Shown here: in pieces, positions 22,803 to 34,633 of the stretch
Position numbering within the stretch: the first letter of the stretch is position 1
How the letters are laid out: every line of letters starts with the position of its first letter
Source of the DNA: Plantago ovata
Taxonomy: Eukaryota; Streptophyta; Magnoliopsida; Lamiales; Plantaginaceae
Assembly: GCA_028274465.1 (NCBI GenBank)
Contig: CM051458.1
Location: 27,664,692 to 27,728,691 of the forward strand
Reading direction: 5' to 3'
Length of the DNA stretch: 64,000 bases
Notes under the pieces: generated by a model
Databases searched by the model: none
What the model saw: the letters and a program-made list of their open reading frames with translations, nothing else
Told to the model about the DNA's origin: nothing
Translations under genes and position numbers: made by a program

Positions 22803-22921
22803 ACCTCAGGAGGTGGGGGCGAATCGCCCCACATGTCCAGAGAGCTCCGCGCTCTCTGGACTTACGGGGCGATTCGCCCCACATGCGGGGCAATTCGCCC
22901 CGCACGGGGCGACTCGCCCCA
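22803..22921 (+). repeat. GC palindrome cluster, copy 2
   Basis: Duplicate of the cluster at 17600-17715 with the same palindromes; one G run is shorter. Confidence 0.85.
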
Positions 22922-23696
22922 CGAGTTCTGAAGATTAAAAACGCGAGAAAGCTCCCTTTCTCCTCATTTTCTTCATCTTCTTTCCTTCTTACTCCCCAAA
23001 ATCCGAAAAAATTGAAAATTCTTCAATCTTTCATAAAATCTTCAATCTTCCATCAAATTTTGTGTTCTTTAGCTTCAATCGAAGCCCATTACGTGCTTTT
23101 TCTTTTCATGTGAACAACTTTCCATATAGTGCATTCGTTTTCCAGATCTGAGGTATCTTCACATTAACCTTAATTTTTCAAATTTGGGGGTTTTCTGATT
23201 TGTGCTTCAATTAGGCTTATATGATGTATGGGTAGGTTGTTTGTGTGATTAGAAACATTATTCACTATCAATTGCATGCTCAATTATGCTTGGATTTGTG
23301 GTTTGAGAATTTTGCTACTAGATGTCTTTATCTTGTTATGCAATGTATCTTTTTATTCCATTCCATACATATGATTGTGTTTACTGATGTAATAATGATA
23401 GACATGATGGTAGAATGCATAATTGATGAATTTGAGGGTTTTTGATGCTAGAATTTTCGCTACTATGGTATGAATTGAGCCTTATTATTTAGGGTTATTG
23501 GTTGTCTAGCACGAGCGTAATGCGATATTCATATCGAAATTATTTTGGTGTGTTGCATGTTAGTAGCTAGATTAGACATGGAGGATTTGCGAAGTTCGAT
23601 TGTTGATATTATCACTCGTGTGTTTCGCTCTTACATTAGCATATGCATGAGTCAGTTTTGTGTCATACGAGGTACTAATTGTTGTTTGTAGGAACC

Positions 23697-23968
23697 ATGC
23701 CACAAAGGGAGAGGAGCACTCCCGTTTGGCTACTATGAAGTATTGGAGGGGGATCGATTACAACCATGTCAACGAGAGTGATCTCGTTAGAGGTGCGTTC
23801 GAGCCACGGGCTCTTGCAACAATGTCGCGGTTTATCCAAAAGGAGGTACGAGAACCCACCTGGAGTAAGGACTCTTATGCCTATTCATGCACCACCGAAG
23901 GGATAGAAACAAATATTACGACAGCAATCTATCACAAGGACTGCAAGGTTCGAGTGAATAGGAAGTGA
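23697..23968 (+). CDS. Second copy of the E second ORF, truncated
   Basis: Its translation matches that of 18498-18769 and it shares the acceptor-like AG just upstream. Function is unknown and it is truncated after RVNRK. It is part of tandem copy 2, so it adds no independent support for coding. Confidence 0.4.
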
Positions 23969-24845
23969 TGAGGTAAAATCCGTTCAAAGGTCTACGTCAT
24001 CATCTCCCAACTCTAAAGGAGTGGTAGGTTGGGTATTTGATCGCGAAAGCTCCGGTACCTACAGTGAAAGGGGAGGTTAAAGGGGAGGGGACGGCGCGTC
24101 GGCCTACCTTAGTTAGACCGCGCCCAATTCAATGTTATAGAGAAGAAATGGAAGATGGTTATTACGTGTGTGCATGGGCGTATGGACATATGAGTATTTA
24201 TAGAGGATACCAAAGTGAACCTTTCTTATGCTGACGTGTCCTCTTTTATTTGGGTGTTCAACCAGTTCGACCTATACAAGATGATACCTTATTCTTCCTT
24301 ATGGTTCGAGGGAAAGTCCTTCGAGGGATTGGTGAATATCGAACCGTTTCGAGGCCTGGATACTTCTACTAATCGTTCGAGGGATCGTGGGTGTTAGTCG
24401 AAGATTTGGCATGGTGAAACCTTTCGAGGGAATGACTATTATTCCCACATCATGAGTCCCCCAAATTTTGACGGTCGAATATTTTAGGAGACCGTGGGAA
24501 TTTTCGAGTGTTCCAGTTTTTCTGGGGGTCGGGTAAATCTTGAGATGGGCACTTTCCGGAGGGCGAACGTAAGATGAGTCTTACCGCTTGTTTCTCCCCA
24601 CGTGTTGCGAACCGGGCGGAGCGTATGGCATACGCGTTTTGTTCTGTGTGGGGGAAGTTATTGAGGGTAATAAATGTTGGTGGGAAAATGCTTTTTACTT
24701 CCTTTGTCTTTTCGGTTTCCCCTTTTCTTACTTCTTTTACCTTTTTTGGTTTCTTCCTTTTCTCTTACTGTCTTTCCTCTCTCTTCGCCTGAAATCCGAT
24801 TCTCTCTGTCGCCCCATGATGAACATTGGATTGTCGGGTTCCAAC

Positions 24846-26816
24846 TGAAAGTATATATGTCCTAGAGACAACCTACGATAGGGACGATATGTACTTGATC
24901 ACATTCAGTTATTGTCTTTTATTTATGTTCATTCATTTATAAATTATTAAATACAATTGGCATTACATTTTATGAATACATTCTTTGGTTGGTTGAATTA
25001 TTCGATAAAATGTTCCCAAGGACTTAAGGTAATCACCAAGTTAGTGGGAGCTTGTGTGTCAATAATTAAGTCCTAAAATAAGCCACTAGCTGAAGGTCAT
25101 TGAGATACGGGATATCAATGATGCGATTGAAGCTAGCATATGTTGCATTAGATCCTTCGAGGATGTAGTAGGTCTCACTGCTACGAATGAACTTGGTTAT
25201 TCATGATTAACATATGGACACTTTGGAGAGTGTTGGCATACCCAACCGAGAAACCATTTGGTAAAGCTATTTAAGTGTCTATGGTAGTATCGGTGTGTAG
25301 GGTGATGTTAGTAGTCCTTAGACTTGAGGCCAATACTACATCATATGTGGAATAATGTACTTTGACCATGCGCAACGCTTGCACTCTTAAAGTAGGGTAG
25401 ATACGGCATGCGTTGGGTACATTAGGAAACATATGGTGTGAGTGATTGGGCCAAGATAGGATTCATTCCTCCATAATAGATACAAGGAGAGAATACTCAC
25501 TTCTCATATTTAGTGCGATCACAAAACCGGTGGTCACCATATGTGAATATGTCAAAATGGTGTTTGGACATAATTCATAGATCGACTAATAAGATTGAGA
25601 GACAATGAATGAAGTTATTAGAATAGACACATAACCATATTCTAGACTCATTCGTGAATGAAGGGACCGTATCATCAAAGTACCTTACGCTACAGGTGGT
25701 TTGTTTTCCTCACAAACGTTCCTTGCATATTAATATTGTCTGATAAATTGTCTAGGAATTTATTATGATCTTAATTAGATTGTTGCTTAATATGCAAGGC
25801 CCTATGGGTCACACTTCAAGGTGGTGTTTCTACAAACGAGCTATGTATATAGGATTAAATATTAATTAGATTAATGTTGAATTACTATATATAAATATAA
25901 TGGAATTATTATTAATTAGATTAATATTAATTCATTATATATATATATATATATATATATATGGAATATATTTTAGAAATATAATTAATTGAATTGAATT
26001 GGATTTAATTAATTAATTGAAAACTTGAGCATTTGGACGGAATTTAAAATTAATGGCCCAATGAAAGAAAATGAATTAAAAAAAAAAAGAAAGGAATTGG
26101 GCTGGGCCGATTTGGCCCAGCATATGTGGGGCTGGGCCAAGCGGCCCAGCATCACGTTGTCAACGGGAGTTGTTGTTTCTTTTTTCTTTTTTTCTTTTTT
26201 TGATTTTTATTTTCCTTTTTTCTTTTCTTCTTTAAGTCTTTGATTTAATTTCTCTTTTGATTGAGATAATTAAAAAGGCTTATCTGTTTGTTAGTCAGTT
26301 GATAACTTTGAAGTGTTTTAGTCAGTAAGATTTACTTGGTAAAATCTTACGTGATTTTCTGAACTAACTAACTGACTAAATCAGAAAGAAAGAAAGTCAG
26401 TCTTCTATTCTATTCCAACAACACGTAAAATATTCTTCTCTGATAGTCAGAAAGAAATTTTTCCTCAGTAGCTCAAAAAAAACACAGAAGAACCTCCTAG
26501 CGTTCTTGTGGAAACATTGCCCGTGGATACCAAGGTCGAAGGAATTAATCAACCTGTTGATGAGCCATCTTGGAGATTTTGTTGACGAAGATTTCATCTC
26601 TGACGAAGAAGAAATCAACCAGCCGGGCGAGGAGATTGCAAGGCTTTGTTTGGAGATTGAGGAACAGCTACCCGGTCAATTTGCTTATCTACTGGAGGAC
26701 ACGTAAGTGATTTCTTCCAGTTTAATAAACAATATAGTCATATCAGTTTTAGTGAGATTAAAATTTTTAACTTCCGCTGCTTAGCCTTAGAGGCAAATTT
26801 CTCACTTTTACTAACA
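24846..26816 (+). repeat. 5' LTR of copia C
   Basis: 1971 bp, TGAAAGTATATATG to CTTTTACTAACA. It shares the word TATATGTCCTAGAGACA with the A/B family LTR start, so the two families are related. It includes an AT microsatellite (about 25937-25962), repeated GGGCTGGGCC/GGCCCAGC words (26100-26150) and a T-rich tract. Confidence 0.95.
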
Positions 26817-26817
26817 A

Positions 26818-26829
26818 TGGTATCAGAGC
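26818..26829 (+). other. Primer-binding site of copia C
   Basis: TGGTATCAGAGC, complementary to the 3' end of initiator-Met tRNA, lies one base after the 5' LTR. Confidence 0.93.
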
Positions 26830-28884
26830 TAGGCTGAATCATGACTATATTGTTTATGTATTTTTCAATTATTGTTGCTATGAATTATTATATACATATG
26901 TTTAGTTAAAATTTCCAGATTCTTTAATTGGATTTAAAGAGAAGAAAGAAAGATGGGTTTAAGTTTTTTATTTCCAGATCTTATAATTGGATTTTAAGAA
27001 AAGGAAAATTAAAAAAAAAAAATTTTTTTGGGGAAGATGAACAGTACCCCGCGACACCATTCATCCGCCATGGATGGAGATGGGAAAAGCTTGGAGCTCC
27101 TCTCGATTTTCATCAAAACCTAGGGGTTTTATATATGGTTCTTCTCCATTTTTCGTCCTCTTTCACCTCATGCCATCAAAATTGAATTTAGAGATTCGTC
27201 GATAAGGTTTTGTCTTAGGGTTCATGGAATTTGAAAACTCCATTAATGGATTTCTTCAAGCTTCTCATCCTTGAGTCCAAACCAAATCAAAATTGCGTAT
27301 AACAGACTCGTACAAACACGGAGAACACGAAACAAGCAAGAATCGGGTCGAACGGAATCGACTGGGTCGGTTCCGATCAACCCGATCGGTTTTAAAAAAA
27401 AAAATTGATTTTCGTTTTTCTGGGAAAGTTAGATGCTTGCGAATTCGTTTGTGATGGTGTATTATGTTTAAAACATGATTTGGACCTTCAATTCGAAGTT
27501 GAGATAAAGTTTAAAGGTTTTGAAAGGTTTTCTTATTTACAGGGACTCAATTGAAGAGTTTCAGAGGTCTGTGGGTGGCCAATAGGCAAGATGAATAATT
27601 TCAGGGACTTGTTCTCCAATTTGACACTCGCTGTCTTATTGGGGCTCAAGCCCTTGAACTTCTGTGCTTTGCGGATTTGTCCCAAAATATTGAATACTTT
27701 CAATTTGACCCCAGAAACTTAATTTCAGCTTTTTGTGAATTGTTAAGAGGCCCCTAGAGTTTTAGAAACTTATGATTTAATTTATAAATAGTTTATAAGT
27801 AACATTTAAACCCTTCTAATGCTTTTGGAAAGTGATTAAAATGTTTGGAGACATAAATATAAGTTCATAGTATTTAATAACACGTTTATTGGTTTATAAA
27901 TGGTTTATGAACTACATTTAAATAATAATATATTGCTTTAGAAGATTATATTATTATTAAAAACTTGTTTTAAATATTTTGAAAATTCTTAGAGAACTTA
28001 TAAATGAGATTTTAACTTACATATGATGATAATAATCCACAACAACTACTTATATGCTCCAACTTGGTTGTATCACATGTATTGAATGTCTACATGAGCA
28101 ATTTAATATTTAAATATTGTATTTAAATATCGTTAGTCCGCTTTTATTGTATGGGTAGGCGGCACCCATTAGTTTTCGGACCGCATCTGTCATATGCATG
28201 GGTAGGCGGCACCCATTACTTGCTAGTCCGCAATTGATATGTATGAGTAGGCGGCACTCATTACTTGTTGGACCGCATTGCATGAGCCTTGGGTAGGCGG
28301 CACCCATTATGTGATGCATGTTAGGGATCTTGGTCAAGCGATTAAATACCCCATTTAAATGTTCCCCAATTAATTTAAGTCTCGATTAAATCGCATGATG
28401 TCACCCATCATAATTGAAGGTTAAATGGACTTACTAATCTCGTGGGTAATATGCACCATAGTGCTTACTCCGTTTGCCATAAGAAAGTTGCCTTCATAGG
28501 GCCGTTGTTGGTGCCGTATGATGGTTATGACTTACTTGAATTATGTCGAGTCGCCATAGCGTCAGACATATTTTGAGGACATCGATCAAAATGGTTTTGA
28601 TCAACCAAGAGTTGTATTGTACAATTGGTTTGGAGACCTACCTGTTTGGTTATTATAGTGATCAGCCATAGCTGGGGCTATAATAGTGCAAGCATGGATC
28701 TTGGCTCACTACAACTATTATAAAATAATGGTTCGTACTCTCTAAAGGGGTCAGGAGTATGTGAAAATAGTGAGAACTGGATAAAGCTAAAGTCCTAGTT
28801 TATTTAGTCGCTGATTGTGATCATAGAAGTTATTTTAGAGTATTAATTTCAGTTTTATTTATTTACTTCTCTAGGTCTGAAAAG
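26830..28884 (+). other. 2-kb leader of copia C
   Basis: Untranslated leader between PBS and gag. AT-rich for most of its length, it ends in a hairpin repeat array (28125-28320) and a stretch similar to the end of the copia B leader (CATATGTGAAAATAGTGRGA near 28755 and 10840). I see no credible gene. Confidence 0.75.
28125..28320 (+). repeat. Leader hairpin repeat array of copia C
   Basis: Four units of about 45-55 bp, each with GGGTAGGCGGCACCCATTA (one with GAGTAGGCGGCACTCATTA) and a GTCCGC/GACCGC word between units. The GAGT...ACTC unit keeps the stem by paired changes. Confidence 0.88.
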
Positions 28885-31338
28885 ATGGCCAATTTATCCA
28901 TAAGAATGATCTTGGAGAAATGCACTCTTACTGGTCCAAACTTTATGGATTGGATCCGTAACATTCATTTGGTGCTTAGGCAAGAGAAAATTGAGTACGT
29001 CTTGGACGAACCAATCCCCACTCCTCCTACTGTTGCTGCTGAGCTTGCTAAGTTTGACAAAGTTGCTCACCAGAAGCACAAAGATGCTGCTGCTAATGCA
29101 CAGTGTGTTATGCTAGCTGCAATGACTATGGAGCTGCAAAGGCAACATGAAAACATGATGCCATATGAAATGCTCGTGCACCTCAAAAGCCTCTTTGGAA
29201 CTGTTTCTAAGAGTGTTGAATTTGATCTTCTTAGAGAAATCTTCAAAATGAGGATGTCTGAAGGAGGAAATGTATCTGAACACGTGCTCAAGATGATTGG
29301 ACTCATTGAGAAACTGGCAACTGCTGGAATCAAATTTGAGAACCGTGTTTCAGTCATCATCATCCTTCAATCATTGCCGGATTCATATTCCACATTCATC
29401 ATGAATTACAATATGAATTCCAAAGATGCTACACTTCCTGAAGTCCACAATATGCTTAAGACCTATGAACGGGCTCAACCTAAGAGGAAGTCTGTTATGT
29501 TGGTTGGATCATCTGCGAAGGCTCACCCTAAGGGCTATGGCTCAAAGGGTAAGACTAAGCAAACCAAGAAGCCAAAGATTGGACCTAAGGCTAAGGTTTT
29601 TAAGCGTAAGGCTGGAAATCAGAAGAAGGTGGTGAACATGGAGAAGGATACGTGTCTTTACTGCAAGCAGAAAGGTCACTGGAAGAGAGACTGCCCAAAG
29701 GCAATTGCTGATGGAGTTGTGACCACGCATGGTGCATCTGGCTCCCATCAAGGTATGTTTGTCATTGAGATAAATATGTCTACACAAAACTCGAATTGTT
29801 GGGTATTAGATACTGCTTGTGGCTCACACATTTGTAACAATTTGCAGGGGCTCATTGATAGCCGACAGGTTAGACCAAGGGAAATTGATCTACGGGTAGG
29901 AAATGGACCGTCCTTTGCTGCCCTACGTGTTGGAACTTATAGATTAAATTTACCCTCGGGTTTTGTTTTAGAATTGAATAATTGTTATTTCGTTCCTTCT
30001 ATTGTAAGAAACATTATTTCCATTCCTATGTTAGACAATGAAGGGTTTTCCTTCCGTTTTGCCAATAATAATTGTTATTTTTCGCATAATGGTATTGATA
30101 TTGGAAATGATCCTCTTATGAATGGTTTGTACTTACTTGAATGTAGACATAATTTATTTCATATACAAAACAAACGACCAAAGCTTGATAATTCAAGAAA
30201 TATCACTTACTTGTGGCATTGTAGACTTGGTCACATTAATGAGACAAGAATTGCAAGGTTAAGAAAGTTAGACTATTTAGCACCATTTGATTTTGAATCA
30301 TATGGCAATTGTGAATCATGTCTTAAAGGAAAAATGATCAAGAAACCTTTTTCCGGAAAAGGTACTCGTGCTAAACAAGTACTTGAGTTAGTTCACTCTG
30401 ATGTGTGTGGACCTTTTAAAACTCAAGCTAGGGGTGGGTATTCTTACTTCATAACCTTTACCGATGATTTCTCTAGATTTGGCTATGTGTATCTTATGAA
30501 ACACAAATTTGAAGCTTTTGAGAAATTCAAAGAATATAAGGTTGAAGTAGAGAAACAACTTGAAAGAAGTATTAAGACTCTTCGATCAGATCGAGGAGGA
30601 GAATACTTAAGTAAGGAATTCTTGGATTACTTAAAGCTTAATGGAATTCAATCACAATGGACTCCACCAGGAACACCACAAATGAATGGTGTTTCTGAGA
30701 GGAGAAATCGAACTTTGTTAGACATGGTAAGATCCATGATGAATTTCACAACTCTTCCAATCTTCTTATGGGGATACGCGTTACTAGACTCAATCTATAT
30801 TCTGAATAGGGTTCCATCCAAATCAGTCGAGAAAACACCATATGAGTTATGGTATGGCAAGAAGCCAAGTCTTTCACATATGCATGCCTGGGGTTGTCCA
30901 GCATATGTGAAAATAATGCTCGCAGGGAAACTGGAACCCAAAAGTGAGAAATGTTATTTTATTGGATATCCTAAGGAAACCAAGGGTTACTACTTCTATC
31001 TGCCTGAGGAACATAACATCATTGTTTCCAGACAGGCTGCCTTTCTGAAAGATGATTATGTCTTCAAGCAACATAGTAGAAATGAGATAGAACTCGAGGA
31101 AATCCAAGAACAAGAAAATAACATTGAGGTTAATGAATTTTCAAGTAGTTATGACAATGATTTAGTGAGAGCTCAAGGAGGATCTTATGGCTCGAGCACA
31201 TCTCTGGGAAGATATCTGCCAGCCAGTGGGAGCATTTTAGGAAATTTGACTAATTCCCAAAATGCCCCTACCAAGCCGACATTGACTGAACCGACTGGAA
31301 CGGTTCAACAGGTTATGACGAAACCTTTTCACCAGTAG
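28885..31338 (+). CDS. Copia C gag-protease-integrase polyprotein (817 aa, cut short)
   Basis: This polyprotein should give gag, protease and integrase. From ATG 28885 (MANLSIRMILEKCTLTG) the gag domain has MDWIRNIHLVLRQEKIEYVL. The CCHC knuckle CLYCKQKGHWKRDC is near residue 256, the protease motif LDTACGSHIC near 308 and the pre-integrase LWHCRLGHINETRI near 443. The integrase aspartates are in LVHSDVCGPF (about 503) and LRSDRGGEY (about 566), and the glutamate in GVSERRNRTL (about 605). The frame is undamaged through the integrase. It then runs into a deletion joining GTVQQ to the YDETFSPV region in a different frame, ending at 31338. Compared with copia B, about 470 bp holding the linker end and the first RT motifs are missing. 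Confidence 0.93.
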   Translation: MANLSIRMILEKCTLTGPNFMDWIRNIHLVLRQEKIEYVLDEPIPTPPTVAAELAKFDKVAHQKHKDAAANAQCVMLAAMTMELQRQHENMMPYEMLVHLKSLFGTVSKSVEFDLLREIFKMRMSEGGNVSEHVLKMIGLIEKLATAGIKFENRVSVIIILQSLPDSYSTFIMNYNMNSKDATLPEVHNMLKTYERAQPKRKSVMLVGSSAKAHPKGYGSKGKTKQTKKPKIGPKAKVFKRKAGNQKKVVNMEKDTCLYCKQKGHWKRDCPKAIADGVVTTHGASGSHQGMFVIEINMSTQNSNCWVLDTACGSHICNNLQGLIDSRQVRPREIDLRVGNGPSFAALRVGTYRLNLPSGFVLELNNCYFVPSIVRNIISIPMLDNEGFSFRFANNNCYFSHNGIDIGNDPLMNGLYLLECRHNLFHIQNKRPKLDNSRNITYLWHCRLGHINETRIARLRKLDYLAPFDFESYGNCESCLKGKMIKKPFSGKGTRAKQVLELVHSDVCGPFKTQARGGYSYFITFTDDFSRFGYVYLMKHKFEAFEKFKEYKVEVEKQLERSIKTLRSDRGGEYLSKEFLDYLKLNGIQSQWTPPGTPQMNGVSERRNRTLLDMVRSMMNFTTLPIFLWGYALLDSIYILNRVPSKSVEKTPYELWYGKKPSLSHMHAWGCPAYVKIMLAGKLEPKSEKCYFIGYPKETKGYYFYLPEEHNIIVSRQAAFLKDDYVFKQHSRNEIELEEIQEQENNIEVNEFSSSYDNDLVRAQGGSYGSSTSLGRYLPASGSILGNLTNSQNAPTKPTLTEPTGTVQQVMTKPFHQ

Positions 31339-32618
31339 CCAAGCTTAAGTCTATTCGAATTTTACTTGCTATAGCAGCATACTATGATTATGAGATTTGG
31401 CAAATGGATGTGAAAACTGCTTTCCTTAACGGAAATCTCGAGGAAGAGGTGTATATGATACAACCTAAAGGTTTTACATCTAAGTCAAATCCAAAATTAG
31501 TTTGCAAGCTAAAGAGATCCATTTATGGACTAAAGCAAGCCTCAAGGAGTTGGAATATTCGCTTTGATGAGGCAGTCAAATCGTTTGACTACATGAGATG
31601 TGCGGAAGATCCATGCGTTTATGTTAAACGCAGCGATGATGGAATTGTTTTCATGGTTATATTTGTTGATGACATATTAATCATGGGAAACAATGTCCAA
31701 ATGTTACGATCCACAAAGGAGTGGTTATCTAAGACTTTCTCGGTGAAAGACTTAGGTGAAGCCTGTTACATTCTTGGAATCAAAATCCATAGGGATAGAT
31801 CCCGAAGATTGTTAGGGTTGTCACAGTCCACATATGTCGACAAAATAGTGAAACGCTTTAATATGGATGGATCCAATAAAGGTTTCTTACCAGCTAGACA
31901 TGGCGTTGCTCTCACTACGAAGGATAGTCCTTCTACAGATGAGGAAATCGAACACATGAAAAGAATCCCATATGCATCAGCTATTGGATCTATCATGTAT
32001 GCCATGAATTGTACAAGTCCAGATGTGGCATATGCGCTTAGCTGTACTTGTCTACACCAACAGAATCCAGGTATGAAACAATGGACAGCTGTGAAAGCAA
32101 TTCTTAAGTATCATAGAAGAACTAAAGATTCCTTTCTGGTATATGGTGGACAACAAGAGTTGCGAATGAGTGGTTATGTCGATGATGGTTTCCAATCGGA
32201 CCCAGACGACTACAAATCACAAACTGGGTATGTGTTTACACTCAATGGTGGAGCCGTCACTTGGAAGAGTTCAAAGCAATCCACCTTGGCTGATTCTACG
32301 ACCGAATCCGAGTACATTGCTGCTGCAGAAGCCTCAAAGGAGGCTGTCTGGATTTTAGAATTCCTAAAGGAACTAGGGGTAGTTCCTAATAGTAGTCCTA
32401 TAACGGTCTACTGCGACAACGAAGGCGCTGTTGCACAAGCAAAGGAACCAAGATCCACTAACAAGAATAAGCATGTACCTAGGAAGTATCATCTAATTAG
32501 AGAGATGATAGCTAGAGGAGAAGTATCTATAGAACGAGTTTCCACTGAGGAAAATGTGGCAGGTCCTTTCACCAAAGTGTTGAACATTGACAAACATGTT
32601 AGCATTTCAACAACATAG
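31320..32618 (+). pseudogene. Copia C reverse transcriptase/RNase H, N-terminally deleted
   Basis: The frame carries [29 protein letters not shown] and KLKRSIYGLKQASRSW, then the RT active site VIFVDDILIMG (FVDD in place of the usual YVDD) and DLGEACYILGIKI. RNase H follows: SGYVDDGFQSDPDD, STTESEYIAAAE, VYCDNEGAVAQAKEP. The first RT motifs ([14 protein letters not shown] in copia B) are deleted, so the polymerase domain is incomplete. Near the end a small indel shifts the frame, giving SISTT-stop instead of the usual GDWL ending, which is still readable in another frame just before the polypurine tract. The ATG used by the open frame is at 31404. Confidence 0.9.
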
Positions 32619-32650
32619 GTGTTAGACACGTAGGTGATTGGCTCTAGGCC

Positions 32651-32660
32651 AAGTGGGAGA
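32651..32660 (+). other. Polypurine tract of copia C
   Basis: AAGTGGGAGA directly before the 3' LTR, identical to that of copia A. Confidence 0.88.
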
Positions 32661-32661
32661 T

Positions 32662-34633
32662 TGAAAGTATATATGTCCTAGAGACAACCTACGATAGGGA
32701 CGATATGTACTTGATCACATTCAGTTATTGTCTTTTATTTATGTTCATTTATTTATACATTATTCAATACAATTGGCATTACATTTTATGAATACATTAT
32801 TTGGTTGTTTGAATTATTCGATAAAATGTTCCCAAGGACTTAAGGTAATCTCCAAGTTAGTGGGAGCTTGTGTGTCAATAATTAAGTCCTAAAATAAGCC
32901 ACTAGCTGAAGGTCATTGAGATACGGGATATCAATGATGCGATTGAAGCTAGCATATGTTGCATTAGATCGTTCGAGGATGTAGTAGGTCTCACTGCTAC
33001 GAATGAACTTGGTTATTCATGATTAACATATGGACACTTTGGAGAGTGTTGGCATACCCAACCGAGAAACCATTTGGTAAAGCTATTTAAGTGTCTATGG
33101 TAGTATCGGTGTGTAGGGTGATGTTAGTAGTCCTTAGACTTGAGGCCAATACTACATCATATGTGGAATAATGTACTTTGACCATGCGCAACGCTTGCAC
33201 TCTTAAACTAGGGTAGATACGGCATGCGTTGGGTACATTAGGAAACATATGGTGTGAGTGATTGGGCCAAGATAGGATTCATTCCTCCATAATAGATACA
33301 AGGAGAGAATACTCACTTCTCATATTTAGTGCGATCACAAAACCGGTGGCCACCGTATGTGAATATGTCAAAATGGTGTTTGGACATAATTCATAGATCG
33401 ACTAATAAGATTGAGAGACAATGAATAAAGTTATTACAATAGACACATAACCATATTCTAGACTCATTCGAGTATTCGTGAATGAAGGGACCGTATCATC
33501 AAAGTACCTTACGCTACAGGTGGTTTGTTTTCCTCACAAACGTTCCTTGCATATTAATATTGTCTGATAAATTGTCTAGGAATTTATTATGATCTTAATT
33601 AGATTGTTGCTTAATATGCAAGGCCCTATGGGTCACACTTCAAGGTGGTGTTTCTACAAACGAGCTATGTATATAGGATTAAATATTAATTAGATTAATG
33701 TTGAATTACTATATATAAATATAATGGAATTATTTTTAATTAGATTAATATTAATTCATTATATATATGGAATATATTTTAGAAATATAATTAATTGAAT
33801 TGAATTGGATTTAATTAATTAATTGAAGACTTGTGCATTTGGACGGAATTTAGAATTAATGGCCCAATGAAAGAAAATGAATTAAAAAAAAAAAAAAAGG
33901 AATTGGGCCCGATTTGGCCCAGCATATGTGGGGCTGGGCCAAGCGGCCCAGCATCACGTTGACAACATAGGCTGTCAACGTGAGTTGTTGTTTCTTTTTT
34001 CTTTTGTTCTTTTTTTTATTTTTATTTTCCTTTTTTCTTTTCTTCTTTAAGTCTTTGATTTAATTTCTCTTTTGATTGAGATAATTAAAAAGGCTTATCT
34101 GTTTGTTAGTCAGTTGATAACTTTTGAAGTCTTTTAGTCAGTAAGATTTACTTGGTAAAATCTTACGTGATTTTGTGAACTAACTAACTGACTAAATCAG
34201 AAAGAAAGAAAGTCAGTCTTCTATTCTATTCCAACAACACGTAAAATATTCTTCTCTGATATTCAGAAAGAAATTTTTCCTCAGTAGCTCAAAAAAAACA
34301 CAGAAGAACCTCCTAGCGTTCTTGTGGAAACATTGCCTGTGGATACCAAGGTCGAAGGAATTAATCAACCTGTTGATGAGCCATCTTGGAGATTTTGTTG
34401 ACGAAGATTTCATCTCTGACGAAGAAGAAATCAACCAGCCGGACGAGGAGATTGCAAGGCTTTGTCTGGAGATTGAGGAACAGCTACCCGGTCAATTTGC
34501 TTATCTACTGGAGGACACGTAAGTGATTTCTTCCAGTTTAATAAACAGTATAGTCATATCAGTTTTAGTGAGATTAAAATTTTTAAACTTCCGCTGCTTA
34601 GCCTTAGAGGCAAATTTCTCACTTTTACTAACA
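32662..34633 (+). repeat. 3' LTR of copia C
   Basis: 1972 bp, same ends as the 5' LTR. It has an extra 8 bp (GAGTATTC-type repeat) near 33470, a shorter AT microsatellite near 33755, and a small GACAACATAGGCTGTC-type insertion near 33960. Confidence 0.95.

Larger units (their letters stand above)
20444..25642 (+). repeat. 5.2-kb tandem duplication, copy 2
   Basis: Direct repeat of 15241-20443. It carries gag without its start codon, the protease remnant, spacer, second ORF, unassigned segment, E2 LTR tail and the first part of the real copia C 5' LTR. Differences from copy 1 include a G-run length change in gag (6 to 7 G near 21280) and a few substitutions. Confidence 0.95.
24846..34633 (+). 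mobile_element. Complete Ty1/copia element C (9788 bp), TSD CCAAC
   Basis: It has two LTRs of 1971 and 1972 bp, a PBS and a polypurine tract. It is flanked by an exact 5-bp duplication CCAAC (24841-24845 and 34634-34638), inserted in the E2 LTR. The LTRs are nearly identical, differing in an AT microsatellite, an 8-bp repeat near 33470 and a few substitutions, so the insertion is fairly recent. Pol has an internal deletion and at least one frameshift, so it is not autonomous. Confidence 0.96.
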
